64,000 nucleotides of DNA from Aliiruegeria sabulilitoris (GCF_001558155.1 NZ_LOAS01000008.1:124001-188000); one strand, 5' to 3'; positions 1 to 9,630 are shown, counted from the first letter of the stretch. Made by a program: numbers and translations. Notes: generated by a model from the sequence alone, not told the origin.

Positions 1-139
1 CGGAGCCAAAATCCTCACACAGCGTTGAAAACGTTCGGATTTTGGAAAACCACCTCCGCATGGAGTTGGAGGTCGCGTCACAAGTCCACATCTCTCGTCA
101 CATTCCGGTGCACATTCGCGTGCACGGGAGAGACGCGCC

Positions 140-647
140 ATGCCAAGACGACCGACCGGACAACCCCACCTCGAATCCCGCCCCACCGGCTACTTCTGGA
201 GGCACCGTAATCCCCGAAACCAGGCCGCAGAAAAAAACGTCCCAGGGGCCAGAAAAATTTTTTGTCTTCTCCCTGAGAACACAGGTCCTCCGAGAAGCGA
301 AGGCTGTCGCGGCTCGTCTCACCGACATCAGCGAGCAAGCCTTCGCCGCAATGACGGAGAAGACGATGCCGATCGCGCCCGAAATCGCAGAGCAGATCCT
401 GGTCGAAATGGCCAGATTCCTGATCGAATCCTTCGATCGTCACCGTGCCCTGGCGCCGACGCGGAGCCTGGCCGTCGCGGAGGAAGCGCTGCGCCAGGAA
501 CAGGCCTGGCGCGCCTCTCTAAGGCAGGCGCTTCTCTGCCGTGGCCGAGACGCCGTACGCCAGCCGCTTCGCGACACGGCCACGCGCCTCGGCATCATCC
601 TCGACAAGGAAGGTCCGGACTGGCTCAACCTGGCGATCGAGGCCACG
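140..647 (+). pseudogene. Phage-type integrase (tyrosine recombinase) 5' fragment, frameshifted
   Basis: The first codons (MPRRPTGQPHLESRP, from 140) and the later stretch beginning FFVFSLRT match my recollection of the N-terminal, non-catalytic half of a site-specific integrase family common in Rhodobacteraceae. The two parts lie in different frames. Moving from the frame of 140 to the frame that carries FFVFSLRT needs a one-base shift, best placed in the A5T6 run at 253-263. Similarity ends near codon AIEAT at about 647, so the catalytic domain with its R-H-R-Y residues is missing. This is therefore a decayed relic of an integrated element, not a working recombinase. The remaining 648-918 stretch holds nothing I recognise. 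Confidence 0.5.
253..263 (+). other. A5T6 homopolymer run, probable frameshift site in the integrase relic
   Basis: The run of five A and six T is the only place where the upstream frame (ending VPGARK) and the downstream frame (starting FFVFSLRT) join into a continuous integrase-like protein. A one-base expansion here would explain the break. Confidence 0.45.
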
Positions 648-918
648 GTTATCCCATGTGGTGCCATCAAAACACGTAGAGAACGGCAGCCCTCAATGCA
701 CACGAACCGAAGAACTGACCCGGAAACGTTTGACGAATTAGAGAACGGAATACGCCCAATACCGCCTTGCGCGCCGGGCCAGACCAATGTCCGGATCGGA
801 CCACATTGCGTGGAAGCCCGAGCAGCGCTTTTCTGGACCGTTCCAAGTCGAATTCTCCGCCGAGCATCGTTCGACGGGCGCTTTCTTCGCAAGTCTCGCA
901 GCTCGATGATGCTACGGC

Positions 919-2718
919 TCAATTTGCTGGCGAGTAGAAAATCGGCGAGCCCCAGGCGCGCTCCTGGATCACTGCGGGGACGTCCTCCAGAAGTGGCAAG
1001 TCGTTGCGCACGGCGTCATAGGTTGTCCAGCGCGGGGTCGGGATTTCGATGGCGCGGGCGTAGTAGAAGGCCATCGCCTGCGGGTTGTAGTCCTTGTCCG
1101 TCCAACTCCCCATGAGAATCGGCGCTCCTATGTCGTTGGTGAACATCGCTGTTTCCAGGTTCACGGTGTTGCCAACGGGCGGAAGCTTTCCCGTGGCCGG
1201 GTCAAGCACGCGCTCGCCGGCCCAGACCACGTCGATGATCTTTTCGTTCGCGTCGCCATATTCGTCGACCCAGCCCTTGATGATCTGGATCCGATCGAGA
1301 TTTGCGCCCATCGGGTCCTTTTCGGCATACACGGTAAAGGTCGGCGCCTCGCCAAGCGGAGGCAGGTTGCCGCCCATGTGGGTGCCCAACAGGTAGCCCT
1401 CCCGCGCCATCGCCACCGGGTCAGACGGGGCGGACAACCCAACACCGCTGAACATACGAATCTTTATGCGGGGGCCGGAAGTCGCGAAGGTCTCGCGCCG
1501 TTTCATCGCGTCCCAGATCCCGGCGCGGGTGTTTTCGGTCGCCCAAACGCCGGCGAGCGCTCCGATGGAAAGGTCCTGCCCGTCGATCCAGCCGGCGACG
1601 CTACCGGTGCGGCGGCGCTCCACGCTGCCATCTTCCGGCCCGTGCGCGCCGATGAAGCTGTCTTCGGCCACGGCAGACATCATGCCGTTGTGATTGTCGG
1701 TGCCGCCGATGAAGCCGTATTTGAACGGGTTCACGCCAAGCGCGAATTCATAGCCCAGCCCATCGATCAGCCCCCCGCGCACGAAATCGCGCTGGCGGAA
1801 GATGCGGCCCGAGTTCTTCTGGATAGAATCCGCGTTCTCGAAGCCGGCGAACTCGTCGGCGGCCCAGAACTTGCGGTGCACCTCCGAATTGCCCTTCACC
1901 TGCATCATCTCGATCAGCGGTTCGTAGGCCTGCCGCGTGCGGGCATATTCGAGGTCCATCGCCTCACCGAAGCTGTCGGTATCGGGGAACATGCGCCCCT
2001 TGGAGGCATTGGAATTGTGCGGAATGGCGAGCAGGCGGCGTCCTTCGGCGTCCTGCCCCTTCATCCAGGCCCAAAGGTTCTCCTCCTCGTTGATGTCGAT
2101 ATAGCTCGGCACGCTCGCGGGCACGTTATTGTCGCGGAACAGCACATTGCGGTGCAGGTTCGCGCCATTGGGCGCGGCGGACCATTCGAATCCGATCAAC
2201 GCGGTGAAGGTGCCGGGATCGTTGGCCTCCTCGGCGGCCTCGACAATCACCTGCCAGGCCGATTTCGACGTCTCCGGACCCGCAAAGAACGGCGGGTGCT
2301 GCGGGGTCGCGGAGCGGTTGGAGGACACCACGTATTTGATGAACCATTGCTGCCGGTCCTCAAGACTTTCCAACCCGCGCAACGCGACGAGATCCTCGTT
2401 GTCATGTCCCGGGGCGGCCTCGAACATGGTCGAATACATCTCGCCGAGATATTCGGCGTGATCGGTTACCGCCGCGAAGTCAAGCGGACGCCTGTGCTGG
2501 GCGGTCGTGCCATCCGGCAATGTCACCGGTTCGCCCTTCGCATAGGCAAGGCTGTCGGCCGGCATCAGCCGCGTGCCGCCGATGTAGGCGTCGAGCGAAA
2601 AGGCCGTGTGCAGGTGTGTCTCGCCGAAATAGGCATCACGCAACGGGTTCGGTTCGGCCATGGCGAGGCTTGCGACCCCTGCAAACGCGGTGGCTGACAA
2701 CACGTTCTTTAACATCAC
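919..2718 (-). CDS. DUF3604 family secreted protein (PHP-like), copy 2
   Basis: 599-residue protein with a cleavable signal peptide (about residues 1-21, ending LAMA), so it is likely periplasmic or secreted. It belongs to the DUF3604 family. Motifs recall a PHP-type metal-dependent hydrolase: HLH at 35-37, TDH at 85-87, an IPHN segment in the middle and GGTDNHNG later. The metal-binding reading is inference; the family has no firmly established reaction that I know of. The start ATG overlaps the stop of the upstream paralogue by four bases (ATGA), so the two are co-transcribed and probably translationally coupled. The neighbours are an outer-membrane SphA-like protein and a Crp/Fnr regulator. 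Confidence 0.85.
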   Translation of the reverse strand: MMLKNVLSATAFAGVASLAMAEPNPLRDAYFGETHLHTAFSLDAYIGGTRLMPADSLAYAKGEPVTLPDGTTAQHRRPLDFAAVTDHAEYLGEMYSTMFEAAPGHDNEDLVALRGLESLEDRQQWFIKYVVSSNRSATPQHPPFFAGPETSKSAWQVIVEAAEEANDPGTFTALIGFEWSAAPNGANLHRNVLFRDNNVPASVPSYIDINEEENLWAWMKGQDAEGRRLLAIPHNSNASKGRMFPDTDSFGEAMDLEYARTRQAYEPLIEMMQVKGNSEVHRKFWAADEFAGFENADSIQKNSGRIFRQRDFVRGGLIDGLGYEFALGVNPFKYGFIGGTDNHNGMMSAVAEDSFIGAHGPEDGSVERRRTGSVAGWIDGQDLSIGALAGVWATENTRAGIWDAMKRRETFATSGPRIKIRMFSGVGLSAPSDPVAMAREGYLLGTHMGGNLPPLGEAPTFTVYAEKDPMGANLDRIQIIKGWVDEYGDANEKIIDVVWAGERVLDPATGKLPPVGNTVNLETAMFTNDIGAPILMGSWTDKDYNPQAMAFYYARAIEIPTPRWTTYDAVRNDLPLLEDVPAVIQERAWGSPIFYSPAN

Positions 2719-4649
2719 TTTTCTCCGTCGCTCGGGCTGTACCAGATCGGCGAGCTGTAGGCCCGTTCCTGGGTGATCATCTTTGCCTCCGCGGGCATCT
2801 CGATGCCGAATTTCACGGCATCGTAGGCAGTCCAGCGCGGCGTCGGGATCTCGATGACGCGGGCATAGTAGAACGCGCTCCGGGCCGGGTCCCAGTCCGG
2901 GTCCTGCCAGACCGCGCCCAACTCCGACGCGCCGATGGTATTGGTCCAGGCCGGGATCGACAGGTCTACCGTGTTGCCAACGAGCGGAAGCTTGCCGTCG
3001 GCGCCCGGCTTGCGATCGTCTGACCAGGCGACATCATAGACCTTTTCGCGCTGCTCGCCGGTCTCGGCCAGCCACCCTTTCACGATCTGGATGCGGTCGA
3101 GATTCGCCCCCATCGGATCGCGCAGCGCATAGACGAGGAACGACGGCGCTTGCTCTCCTGCCTGAAGGTCGGCACCCATGGGCACGCCCTTGCTGTAGCC
3201 CACGAACGCAAGATCGCGGCGCAGGGCATCCGCTGGCTCGAAGTCGCGGCCTCCAAAGAAACGCACCCGCATTCGCGGGCCGGTGGTCGCATAGGTCTCG
3301 CGCCGTTTCATCCCGTCCCAAATCGCACCGCGCGAGTTCTGCTCGGCCCAGACTGCCGTCAGTCCGCCGGTGATGTACTGGTAGGACATGAGCGCGGTTG
3401 AGCCGTCAGCAAAGGATTTCGACACATGCTTGGCACGTTCCGGGCTGGGCTCGTAGGCGGTGAACTTGCCAAAGAAATTGTCGTTATCCGGCGGGGTCAG
3501 GCCGGTATGGGTATCGGAGGCACCGACCAGGCCGAACTTGAACGGGTTCACGCCCAGTTCCGCCTCCACTGCAAGGCCCCGCGCGAGGCCGGAGCGAACG
3601 TATTCGGCTGGCAGCATTTCGAGCGTCTTTGCCTCGGACGCGTCGAGGTTGCCATAATCCCAGGTCTCGAAATCGGCGAATTCGTCGTCCGGCGAAAGCA
3701 TGGGATGCGCCTCGCCGTCACCTTTGATCTGTGTTGCCTCGTAAAGCGGCTCCCATTTCTGCCGCGCTTCCGCATAGGCCGCATCCAGTGGGGCGCCTTC
3801 GGCGAAGTCGTCCTGCAACGCGAACATCCAGCCATTCGACAGATTGCCGTTATGCGGGATGGCCAGCACGTTTCCGCCAGTTTGCTTCTCATATTCGGCC
3901 ATCCAGGCCCAAAGGTCGCGCGGGTTGGGCGAGCCGATCGGCGGCGTCGTGGTATAGGGCACGATCTGGCCGGCGCGCTCGGGCCCGCCACGGAAGATCA
4001 CGTTTCGGTGCAGGTTGTTCCCCTGCACGAGTGAGGTCCATTCATAGGCGATGAAGGTGGTGAACTGCCCCGGATCGTTGAATTCCTCGGCCGCTGCGAT
4101 GATGTCGTCCCAGACACGGGCATAGGCGGGGTTGCCGGGCTGGTAGTTCAGCGCGGGGGAAACCTTGCCCTGTGCGAAAGCGGCCACGAGTTCCTGCGCC
4201 GCACGCATCGCGGTTTCGCCGCCGGCATTGAATTTCTCGTTGAAATACCGACCCTGCTCGTCTTCCATGATGTTCGGGGCGCCACCGATGATGTCGGTGA
4301 TCGCGCCCATCGCATCGGAATGATCCGTGATCATGAAGAAATCGAGCGGTCGGGACAATTTCACCGGCTGACCGGTATTGGACGTCACCTGATCGCCACG
4401 GGCGAAGCGATAGGCATCACGCGGCAAAAGTCGCGTGCCGCCGCCGCCGGCATCTCCGGACAGGCCGGTGTGAACATGGGTGTCACCGAAAAAGACCTGC
4501 GTGGGATAGGATCTGTCCGCATAGGGGGAATACGCCCGACCGGCCGGGCCGGAAAGACCTTCCGTATTGATCGCGTCCTGAGCTGCAACAAGCCCCGTCG
4601 TTGCCGTCAGGGTGGTGGCAAGAAGGCCGGTGAATAGGGTTGAGCGCAT
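2715..4649 (-). CDS. DUF3604 family secreted protein (PHP-like), copy 1
   Basis: 644-residue paralogue of the next gene, with an N-terminal signal peptide (about residues 1-23, ending VAA). It has the same motif order: HVH at 58-60, ITDH near 107-110, an IPHNGN segment and GASDTHTG. The two copies align over their whole length, for example in the GMKRRETYATTGPR and DPMGANLDRIQI stretches, but are clearly diverged, so this is an old tandem duplication. The product is presumably exported with its partner. The substrate is unknown. The gene sits about 140 bp downstream of the SphA-like outer-membrane protein on the same strand. Confidence 0.85.
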   Translation of the reverse strand: MRSTLFTGLLATTLTATTGLVAAQDAINTEGLSGPAGRAYSPYADRSYPTQVFFGDTHVHTGLSGDAGGGGTRLLPRDAYRFARGDQVTSNTGQPVKLSRPLDFFMITDHSDAMGAITDIIGGAPNIMEDEQGRYFNEKFNAGGETAMRAAQELVAAFAQGKVSPALNYQPGNPAYARVWDDIIAAAEEFNDPGQFTTFIAYEWTSLVQGNNLHRNVIFRGGPERAGQIVPYTTTPPIGSPNPRDLWAWMAEYEKQTGGNVLAIPHNGNLSNGWMFALQDDFAEGAPLDAAYAEARQKWEPLYEATQIKGDGEAHPMLSPDDEFADFETWDYGNLDASEAKTLEMLPAEYVRSGLARGLAVEAELGVNPFKFGLVGASDTHTGLTPPDNDNFFGKFTAYEPSPERAKHVSKSFADGSTALMSYQYITGGLTAVWAEQNSRGAIWDGMKRRETYATTGPRMRVRFFGGRDFEPADALRRDLAFVGYSKGVPMGADLQAGEQAPSFLVYALRDPMGANLDRIQIVKGWLAETGEQREKVYDVAWSDDRKPGADGKLPLVGNTVDLSIPAWTNTIGASELGAVWQDPDWDPARSAFYYARVIEIPTPRWTAYDAVKFGIEMPAEAKMITQERAYSSPIWYSPSDGEK

Positions 4650-4793
4650 CAGTCGAAGTCTCCCGTTAATACCATTGTTGAAAATCTTTTGAAATGTTCC
4701 GAAATGCTGCGCAGTTTGTCACGCAGAAGATGTGAGCCGGCGCGATCGGGGCACTTCTCCCGTTCTCGAATGATGTCGAGAAACCAGCCATCT

Positions 4794-5771
4794 TCAGAAC
4801 ACGAAGCCGACGGTGAGCCATGCCTTGTCGCTTTCGAACCGCCGCCGCGCGCCGCTTTCGACGATATACTTCGCCTTGACGTTCACCGGAGCCTTCCCGA
4901 TCGTGGTTGACCAGGTCCAGATCGGTCCGATCCCGTAAACCTCGGCCTGCAGGCTCTCCGCCCCGACCACGCCGCGCATGTTCTCGGCGCCCTGTCCGCT
5001 GTCATCGTCCAATTGCCTGTAGGCGTAGCCAGTCACGCCAACGGCCATCTTGTTGGAAAAATGCTGCATCACGGTGCCCTCGAAATGGGCCTCGGGCGCG
5101 GTCTGGTACTCCGTTGCTTCGTTTTCGGCACTGAACGTAATGCCAAACGCACCGCTGAGTTCCAGCCCCTTGGCCGGCTCGAACCAGGTAACCGACCAGG
5201 TCGGGTCGAAGGCGAACCGGTTCTTGCCAGTGCTCAGCACGTCGACACTGCGACCCTGTACATCGATCGTGGCCGTGTCATAGGCGCCTGTTGGCAGGAA
5301 GAGCTGAAGTGCCAGGGTCTGGTGCAGGTTACCATGTGTCCAGCCAAAGATCGGCGACACAGTGATGTCGGAGAAGGAATACTGCTGGTCGCTGAGACCG
5401 CCGGAAAGAAGGCTCGAAATCTCTCCGTTGAGGTCAATGTTGGACCAGACATAGGGGATGTTCAGGTTCAACCCGAACCGGGCACCCGCCACAGTGGCAT
5501 CGAACACATGGGTGGCGTTGAACTTGTAGATCGTGACGTCCAGTTTCGGGTCTTCCAGAACGGCGCCGCCCATGGACACACTTGGCGCGGTGCCGCTGAA
5601 ACGCACGATATCGTTGTTGATATAGGTGCCTGCGGGCGGCAAGATCCCGGCCATACTGTCGCGACTGCCAAGCAGATAGGTCTCCAGACCGCCCTCGACG
5701 GCCTGCGCCTGCTGCACACCAATCGCCGAAATCACGGCAATGGCAGCCATCCGGGTGCATCCTCTGGTCAC
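4794..5771 (-). CDS. SphA / phenol-MetA-like outer membrane protein
   Basis: About 325 residues. The start is chosen at a GTG (5771), preceded at good spacing by GAGGAG; the frame also has an ATG further upstream at 5798 without such a site. The N-terminus (TRGCTRMAAIAVISAIGVQQ) is a signal peptide, followed by VEGGLETYLLG and PAGTYINNDIVRF, which are typical of the SphA / MetA-pathway outer-membrane family found beside hydrophobic-substrate catabolic genes. The ending VGFVF fits an outer-membrane beta-barrel with a C-terminal aromatic residue. It probably forms a channel for the compound handled by the DUF3604 pair. It is read in the same direction as that pair and diverges from the Crp/Fnr gene. 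Confidence 0.75.
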   Translation of the reverse strand: MTRGCTRMAAIAVISAIGVQQAQAVEGGLETYLLGSRDSMAGILPPAGTYINNDIVRFSGTAPSVSMGGAVLEDPKLDVTIYKFNATHVFDATVAGARFGLNLNIPYVWSNIDLNGEISSLLSGGLSDQQYSFSDITVSPIFGWTHGNLHQTLALQLFLPTGAYDTATIDVQGRSVDVLSTGKNRFAFDPTWSVTWFEPAKGLELSGAFGITFSAENEATEYQTAPEAHFEGTVMQHFSNKMAVGVTGYAYRQLDDDSGQGAENMRGVVGAESLQAEVYGIGPIWTWSTTIGKAPVNVKAKYIVESGARRRFESDKAWLTVGFVF

Positions 5772-5886
5772 ATCTGGCTCCTCAGGTTTCCTGCGCACCC
5801 GAAACAGGGTGCCTGTGCGCGTCCGTCTTGCTTATCAAAAGCGCCGGCAATAGTTTGTCGTCCCGACGACATTTGGAGAAAAAGAC

Positions 5887-6558
5887 GTGCCTCTTTCGTC
5901 AAAGGACAGGTCAATCCTCGCGCATTCTGTCTGGTTGCGCTCGATCGACGCCGAATTCGCCAGATCCGTCCTGGATGCGGCGCAACGCCAGACGGTCCGC
6001 AAAGGCAAGCTGATCTACGAGATGATGGATCCAGCAGGCGGAATCTACGGAGTGCTAGACGGTATGGTCGGCGTACGCCTCGACCTCGGTCATGCCGTGG
6101 TGTTGACCGGGCACGCATTCGGGCCCGGTGATTGGTTCGGCGAAGCGGCGGCGATCACCGGGATGCCACGACAAGTCACCGTTGCCGCGCTGTCGGATTG
6201 CGACCTTGTTCATCTCCCCCTCACGCAGCTTCAGCAGATTTGTGACACAACACCATCCGGCTGGAGGTGTCTCGGGATACAATCGGCGATCAGCACGGGC
6301 GTTGCTGCCCGGGTCGCCCGCAACCTGTTGATCACCGATCCGCGCCAACGGGTTCGAATGGTGTTGCAGGATCTCTCGGGGCCTGGCCGCACGCGTCGCT
6401 TCTTGCCCATCACCCAGACCGACCTGGCAGAGATGTGCGCACTTTCCCGCTCGGTGATCTCGAAGATCCTGGGGACACTTGAAGAAAGTGGTCAGGTCCA
6501 AAGGCGGTATGGTCGCATGAACCTTTTAGATGGACTGTTCAGCGCAAACGACAGTTAG
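5887..6558 (+). CDS. Crp/Fnr family transcriptional regulator
   Basis: 223 residues. The GTG start at 5887 follows a GGAG sequence about eight bases upstream. An N-terminal cyclic-nucleotide-binding fold (about residues 20-130, with FGPGDWFGEAAAITG) is followed by a Crp-type helix-turn-helix (about 170-210, TQTDLAEMCALSRSVISKIL). No Fnr-type cysteine cluster is visible, so oxygen sensing through Fe-S is unlikely. The gene diverges from the SphA-like/DUF3604 operon across about 115 bp, which makes it the likely local regulator. The ligand is unknown. Confidence 0.85.
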   Translation: MPLSSKDRSILAHSVWLRSIDAEFARSVLDAAQRQTVRKGKLIYEMMDPAGGIYGVLDGMVGVRLDLGHAVVLTGHAFGPGDWFGEAAAITGMPRQVTVAALSDCDLVHLPLTQLQQICDTTPSGWRCLGIQSAISTGVAARVARNLLITDPRQRVRMVLQDLSGPGRTRRFLPITQTDLAEMCALSRSVISKILGTLEESGQVQRRYGRMNLLDGLFSANDS

Positions 6559-7398
6559 CTGCCATAGACACTTTCTCCACGCACCTGCTGTTGCCGTCGA
6601 ATCTGCTGAGCGTAGCGAACACGGATCAACAACTCCGGAAAGTGCGCATCGTTCTAGAACCCGCTGCGGCACCAGCATGTCAGAAGCGGATCGGAGTTAT
6701 CGCGACTCCTATCATCCAGAGAAAGGACATGCGCCGCCGAGGGACCGCCCTGTACGAACACGGCAAACAGGTGATCGACCTAGATCGTGGCCGGATTCGG
6801 GCCGCCCTCCTTGGAGGGGCGTCGGTTTATCCGGCCGATCGCGTTCTGCTTCTCGGAGTTCATGGCGGCGGCGGTCAAAGCGGGTTATGGCGCCCCTCCT
6901 GCGCGCCTGCTCTACGATGGACGAGCAGATCATTCGTCATGCCTACTGAGCGCGAAGTCAGTATGTCAGTCCGACGGCATTTCCGAGAGCGGCGCACCCA
7001 AGGAAGCAACTCGCGCCGGGTTCCTTGGGTGCGAGAGCGATTACCTTTCGCGCCACCGCCCTCAGCACCGAAGCCGCAGGGGCGCGATTGCATCATCAAC
7101 GTCTCCGGAGTGGGCCATTCTTTTCCATCTCCAGTTTCCATCGTTTGCAGCGCCAGCAATGATCACGAAAGACGGAGCGCGGGAAATCGATGCGCCGAGA
7201 ACATGGGTCCACAGCTTGCCGGTAAATGTTGCGAAAGGCGACGAGAACGTCTTCCCATTAGAACCGGACTCAACGGACCGACCGTGAACACCGTTGTTTT
7301 CGTTCTACGGAAAGCGCTTACGGGATTTAGGATTTGACGGACCGGCGCCCCCCGGCGCAGGGTGGGCTTACAATAAATTCGCCAACAGGGTGGTTACC
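6559..7398. other. 840-bp stretch without a recognisable gene
   Basis: Several open frames cross this stretch but none has a recognised family or convincing start. Its composition is less regular than the neighbouring genes, and it may be a graveyard of eroded mobile DNA. The only clear structure is a perfect 13-bp inverted repeat at 6993-7033. The final part must hold the promoter of the ABC transporter operon. Confidence 0.4.
6993..7033. repeat. Perfect 13-bp inverted repeat
   Basis: CGCACCCAAGGAA (6993-7005) and its exact reverse complement (7021-7033) flank a 15-base spacer. No T-tract follows on either strand, so it is not a standard terminator. It could be a remnant of an insertion-sequence end, an operator or an RNA hairpin. 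Confidence 0.6.
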
Positions 7399-8469
7399 AT
7401 GAACTTTCGCAACTCACTTGCCGTCTCAACGCTCGCCTTGTCCGTGGCAATTGTCGGCTTGCCTGCAAACGCTGAGACACTGCGCCTTCTGACCTGGGGA
7501 GGTTATGCCCCAGAGGACGTCGTCGCGAAATTCGAGGCGGAGACAGGCCACAAGGTCGAGGTCACCAAGTCGAACAACGAGGAGATGATCGCCAAGCTGC
7601 GCGCAACGGGCGGCGGCGGTTTCGATCTTGCCCAACCGAGCCAGGACCGGATTGCCGGCCCGCAGGAGGAGTTCGGCATCTACAAGCCGATCGACATGTC
7701 GAAGATCGACACATCCCTCTTCATTCCTTCGATGCTGGAGGCCACGGGCGAGAACACGACACTCGGAAACGACGTTTTCGGCGTTCCGCATATCTGGGGC
7801 ACCAGCGGCCTGGTACTCGACACGTCCAAGGCCGGGATGGTCAAGGATTACACGGACCTTTGTAGCGACGATGTGGCCGGCAAGGTCTCCTATCGCCTCA
7901 AGCGCCCGACGCTGATCGGGTTCGCGTTCGCGATGGGGCTGGACCCGTTCGAGGCCTACGTCGACGAGGCCGCCTATTCCGAAGTAATGGCACAGGTCGA
8001 GGCCAAGCTCATCGAGTGCAAGCCCAACGTGAAGACCTATTGGGGCGGCGGCGACGAGCTGATGGGACTGATGCGTTCCGGCGAGGTTGTGGCCTCCATG
8101 GCATGGGACACCGGCGGCTGGAAGCTGAACGCCGACAATCCGGACATCACTTTCGTGGCGCCGGCCTCCGGAGCACTCGGTTGGGTCGATACTTTCGCGC
8201 TGCCGGCCAAGGGCAAGGCCGACGAGGCCGCCTATGCCTGGATCAACTTCGTGATGCAACCCGAGGTAGCGGCGATGATCACCGCGGCTGCGGGTAACTT
8301 CACTGCGTCGAAGGGAGCTGACGAGTTTGCAGCAGACGACCTGAAGGCACGTTTCCAGACCAGCTTCCCGCCCGAAGCGATCGATAACATCAAGTGGTAC
8401 CCGCCGGTGCCGGCCGGTCTTGAGGCAATCGAAGGCGGCGTTCTTGACCGTGTGAAAGCCGCCAACTGA
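7399..8469 (+). CDS. Spermidine/putrescine-type ABC transporter substrate-binding protein
   Basis: 356 residues from the ATG at 7399, which has AGGG eight bases upstream and starts directly with a signal peptide (about residues 1-24, ending NA before ETLRLLTWGGY). The opening LRLLTWGGYAPEDVV and the internal motif TYWGGGDELMGLM place it in the PotD/PotF-like periplasmic binding proteins for polyamines or related cations. It heads a complete importer operon with the ATPase and two permeases. A strong hairpin follows its stop codon. The exact ligand is not readable from sequence; the neighbouring gamma-glutamylation cluster suggests an amine. Confidence 0.85.
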   Translation: MNFRNSLAVSTLALSVAIVGLPANAETLRLLTWGGYAPEDVVAKFEAETGHKVEVTKSNNEEMIAKLRATGGGGFDLAQPSQDRIAGPQEEFGIYKPIDMSKIDTSLFIPSMLEATGENTTLGNDVFGVPHIWGTSGLVLDTSKAGMVKDYTDLCSDDVAGKVSYRLKRPTLIGFAFAMGLDPFEAYVDEAAYSEVMAQVEAKLIECKPNVKTYWGGGDELMGLMRSGEVVASMAWDTGGWKLNADNPDITFVAPASGALGWVDTFALPAKGKADEAAYAWINFVMQPEVAAMITAAAGNFTASKGADEFAADDLKARFQTSFPPEAIDNIKWYPPVPAGLEAIEGGVLDRVKAAN

Positions 8470-8483
8470 TCCGACCACCTTTC

Positions 8484-8510
8484 AGGGTTCCCGCAAGCTG
8501 CGGGAACCCT
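8484..8510 (+). promoter_or_regulatory. Intercistronic stem-loop after binding-protein gene
   Basis: A perfect 12-bp stem (8484-8495 with 8499-8510) and a three-base loop lie between the binding-protein stop and the ATPase start. C residues, not T, follow, so it more likely stabilises the upstream message or limits read-through than terminates fully. Confidence 0.65.
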
Positions 8511-8529
8511 CCCCCCTTCGGGAAACTCC

Positions 8530-9630
8530 ATGTACCCTGATCTTGAATGCATGAACCTGACCCGCAGGTTCGGTGACACGGTTGCTGTTGACAACGTGTC
8601 TTTTTCTGTCCCGGCCGGTTCCTTTTTCTCCATCCTTGGCCCTTCGGGCTGTGGCAAGACGACGATCATGCGGATGATCGCGGGATTCCTGGAACCAAGT
8701 TCCGGCGATATCCACATCCGCGGCCGTTCCGTTATCGACACGCCCCCCAACAAGCGGCCGGTGAACATGGTGTTTCAGCACCTGGCCCTTTTCCCGATGA
8801 TGAATATCGCCGAAAATATCGGCTACGGCTTGCGGCGGGCCGGTGTGGCGAAACCGGAGATCGAAAAGAAAGTTGAAGAAGCCCTGGAACGGATCGGTCT
8901 TCCGGGGATCGGCGCTCGCAAGGTTGACGAGTTGTCCGGCGGGCAGAAACAGCGTGTCGCCATCGCCCGTTGCATGGTTCTGGAGCCGGAAGTCCTTCTG
9001 CTGGACGAACCGCTCGGCGCGCTCGACCTCAAACTGAGAGAACGCATGAAGGTCGAACTCAAGGCGTTGCAGGCTGCCTTCGACACAACCTTTGTCTACA
9101 TCACCCACGATCAGTCCGAAGCGCTCGTCATGTCCGATCGCATCGCGGTGATGAACGAGGGCCGCTTCGAGCAGGTCGGTTCCGGTCAGGACCTGTACTA
9201 CCGGCCCGACACGGCCTTCGTCGCCGGCTTCGTGGGCGACGCCAACCGCTGGTCGGGGCGGATCGAGCGGGTTTCGGGCGAGGAGATGGAAATGCGGACC
9301 GACAGCGGCATCCTGATGCGCGGCGCCACGCATGGGCGTGCCCTCTCGGCAGGCGACCGGGCCGAGGTGTTTGTGCGCCCCGAGGCGATCAGGATCGCCC
9401 ATTCGACCGAAGAACTGGCCCATTTCGACAACCGGATCACCGGCAAGGTCGAGTCCATCCTGTTCAACGGCGCGGCCAGCCGCATCCTGGTGCAGGATTC
9501 CGCCGGCAGCGGCGAGATCGAGGTCAACCTGCCGCAATCCGGCGAGTTTTCCGGGCTTTCGCGCGGCTCAGAGGTTCAGATCGGCTGGTCGGGCGCGCAG
9601 GGCAATTGCTTTGCGGCGGAGGGCGCCTGA
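8530..9630 (+). CDS. ABC transporter ATP-binding protein (PotA-like)
   Basis: 366 residues. It carries Walker A GPSGCGKT (37-44), the signature LSGGQKQ, Walker B VLLLDEPLGALD and the H-loop ITHDQSEA, followed by a C-terminal TOBE-like regulatory domain. It powers the import complex with the two permeases downstream. Its stop overlaps the first permease start (TGATG at 9628-9632). It belongs to the CUT1/polyamine importer ATPases. Confidence 0.92.
   Translation: MYPDLECMNLTRRFGDTVAVDNVSFSVPAGSFFSILGPSGCGKTTIMRMIAGFLEPSSGDIHIRGRSVIDTPPNKRPVNMVFQHLALFPMMNIAENIGYGLRRAGVAKPEIEKKVEEALERIGLPGIGARKVDELSGGQKQRVAIARCMVLEPEVLLLDEPLGALDLKLRERMKVELKALQAAFDTTFVYITHDQSEALVMSDRIAVMNEGRFEQVGSGQDLYYRPDTAFVAGFVGDANRWSGRIERVSGEEMEMRTDSGILMRGATHGRALSAGDRAEVFVRPEAIRIAHSTEELAHFDNRITGKVESILFNGAASRILVQDSAGSGEIEVNLPQSGEFSGLSRGSEVQIGWSGAQGNCFAAEGA

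Noticed and set aside
1378-2697. Long plus-strand frame of 439 codons opposite the DUF3604 gene
   Set aside because: It is the mirror of a strongly coding minus-strand gene with signal peptide and family motifs; no recognisable protein on the plus strand.
6591-7337. 248-codon plus-strand frame before the ABC operon
   Set aside because: No recognised family, Arg/Ser-rich composition and no ribosome site; treated as non-coding debris.
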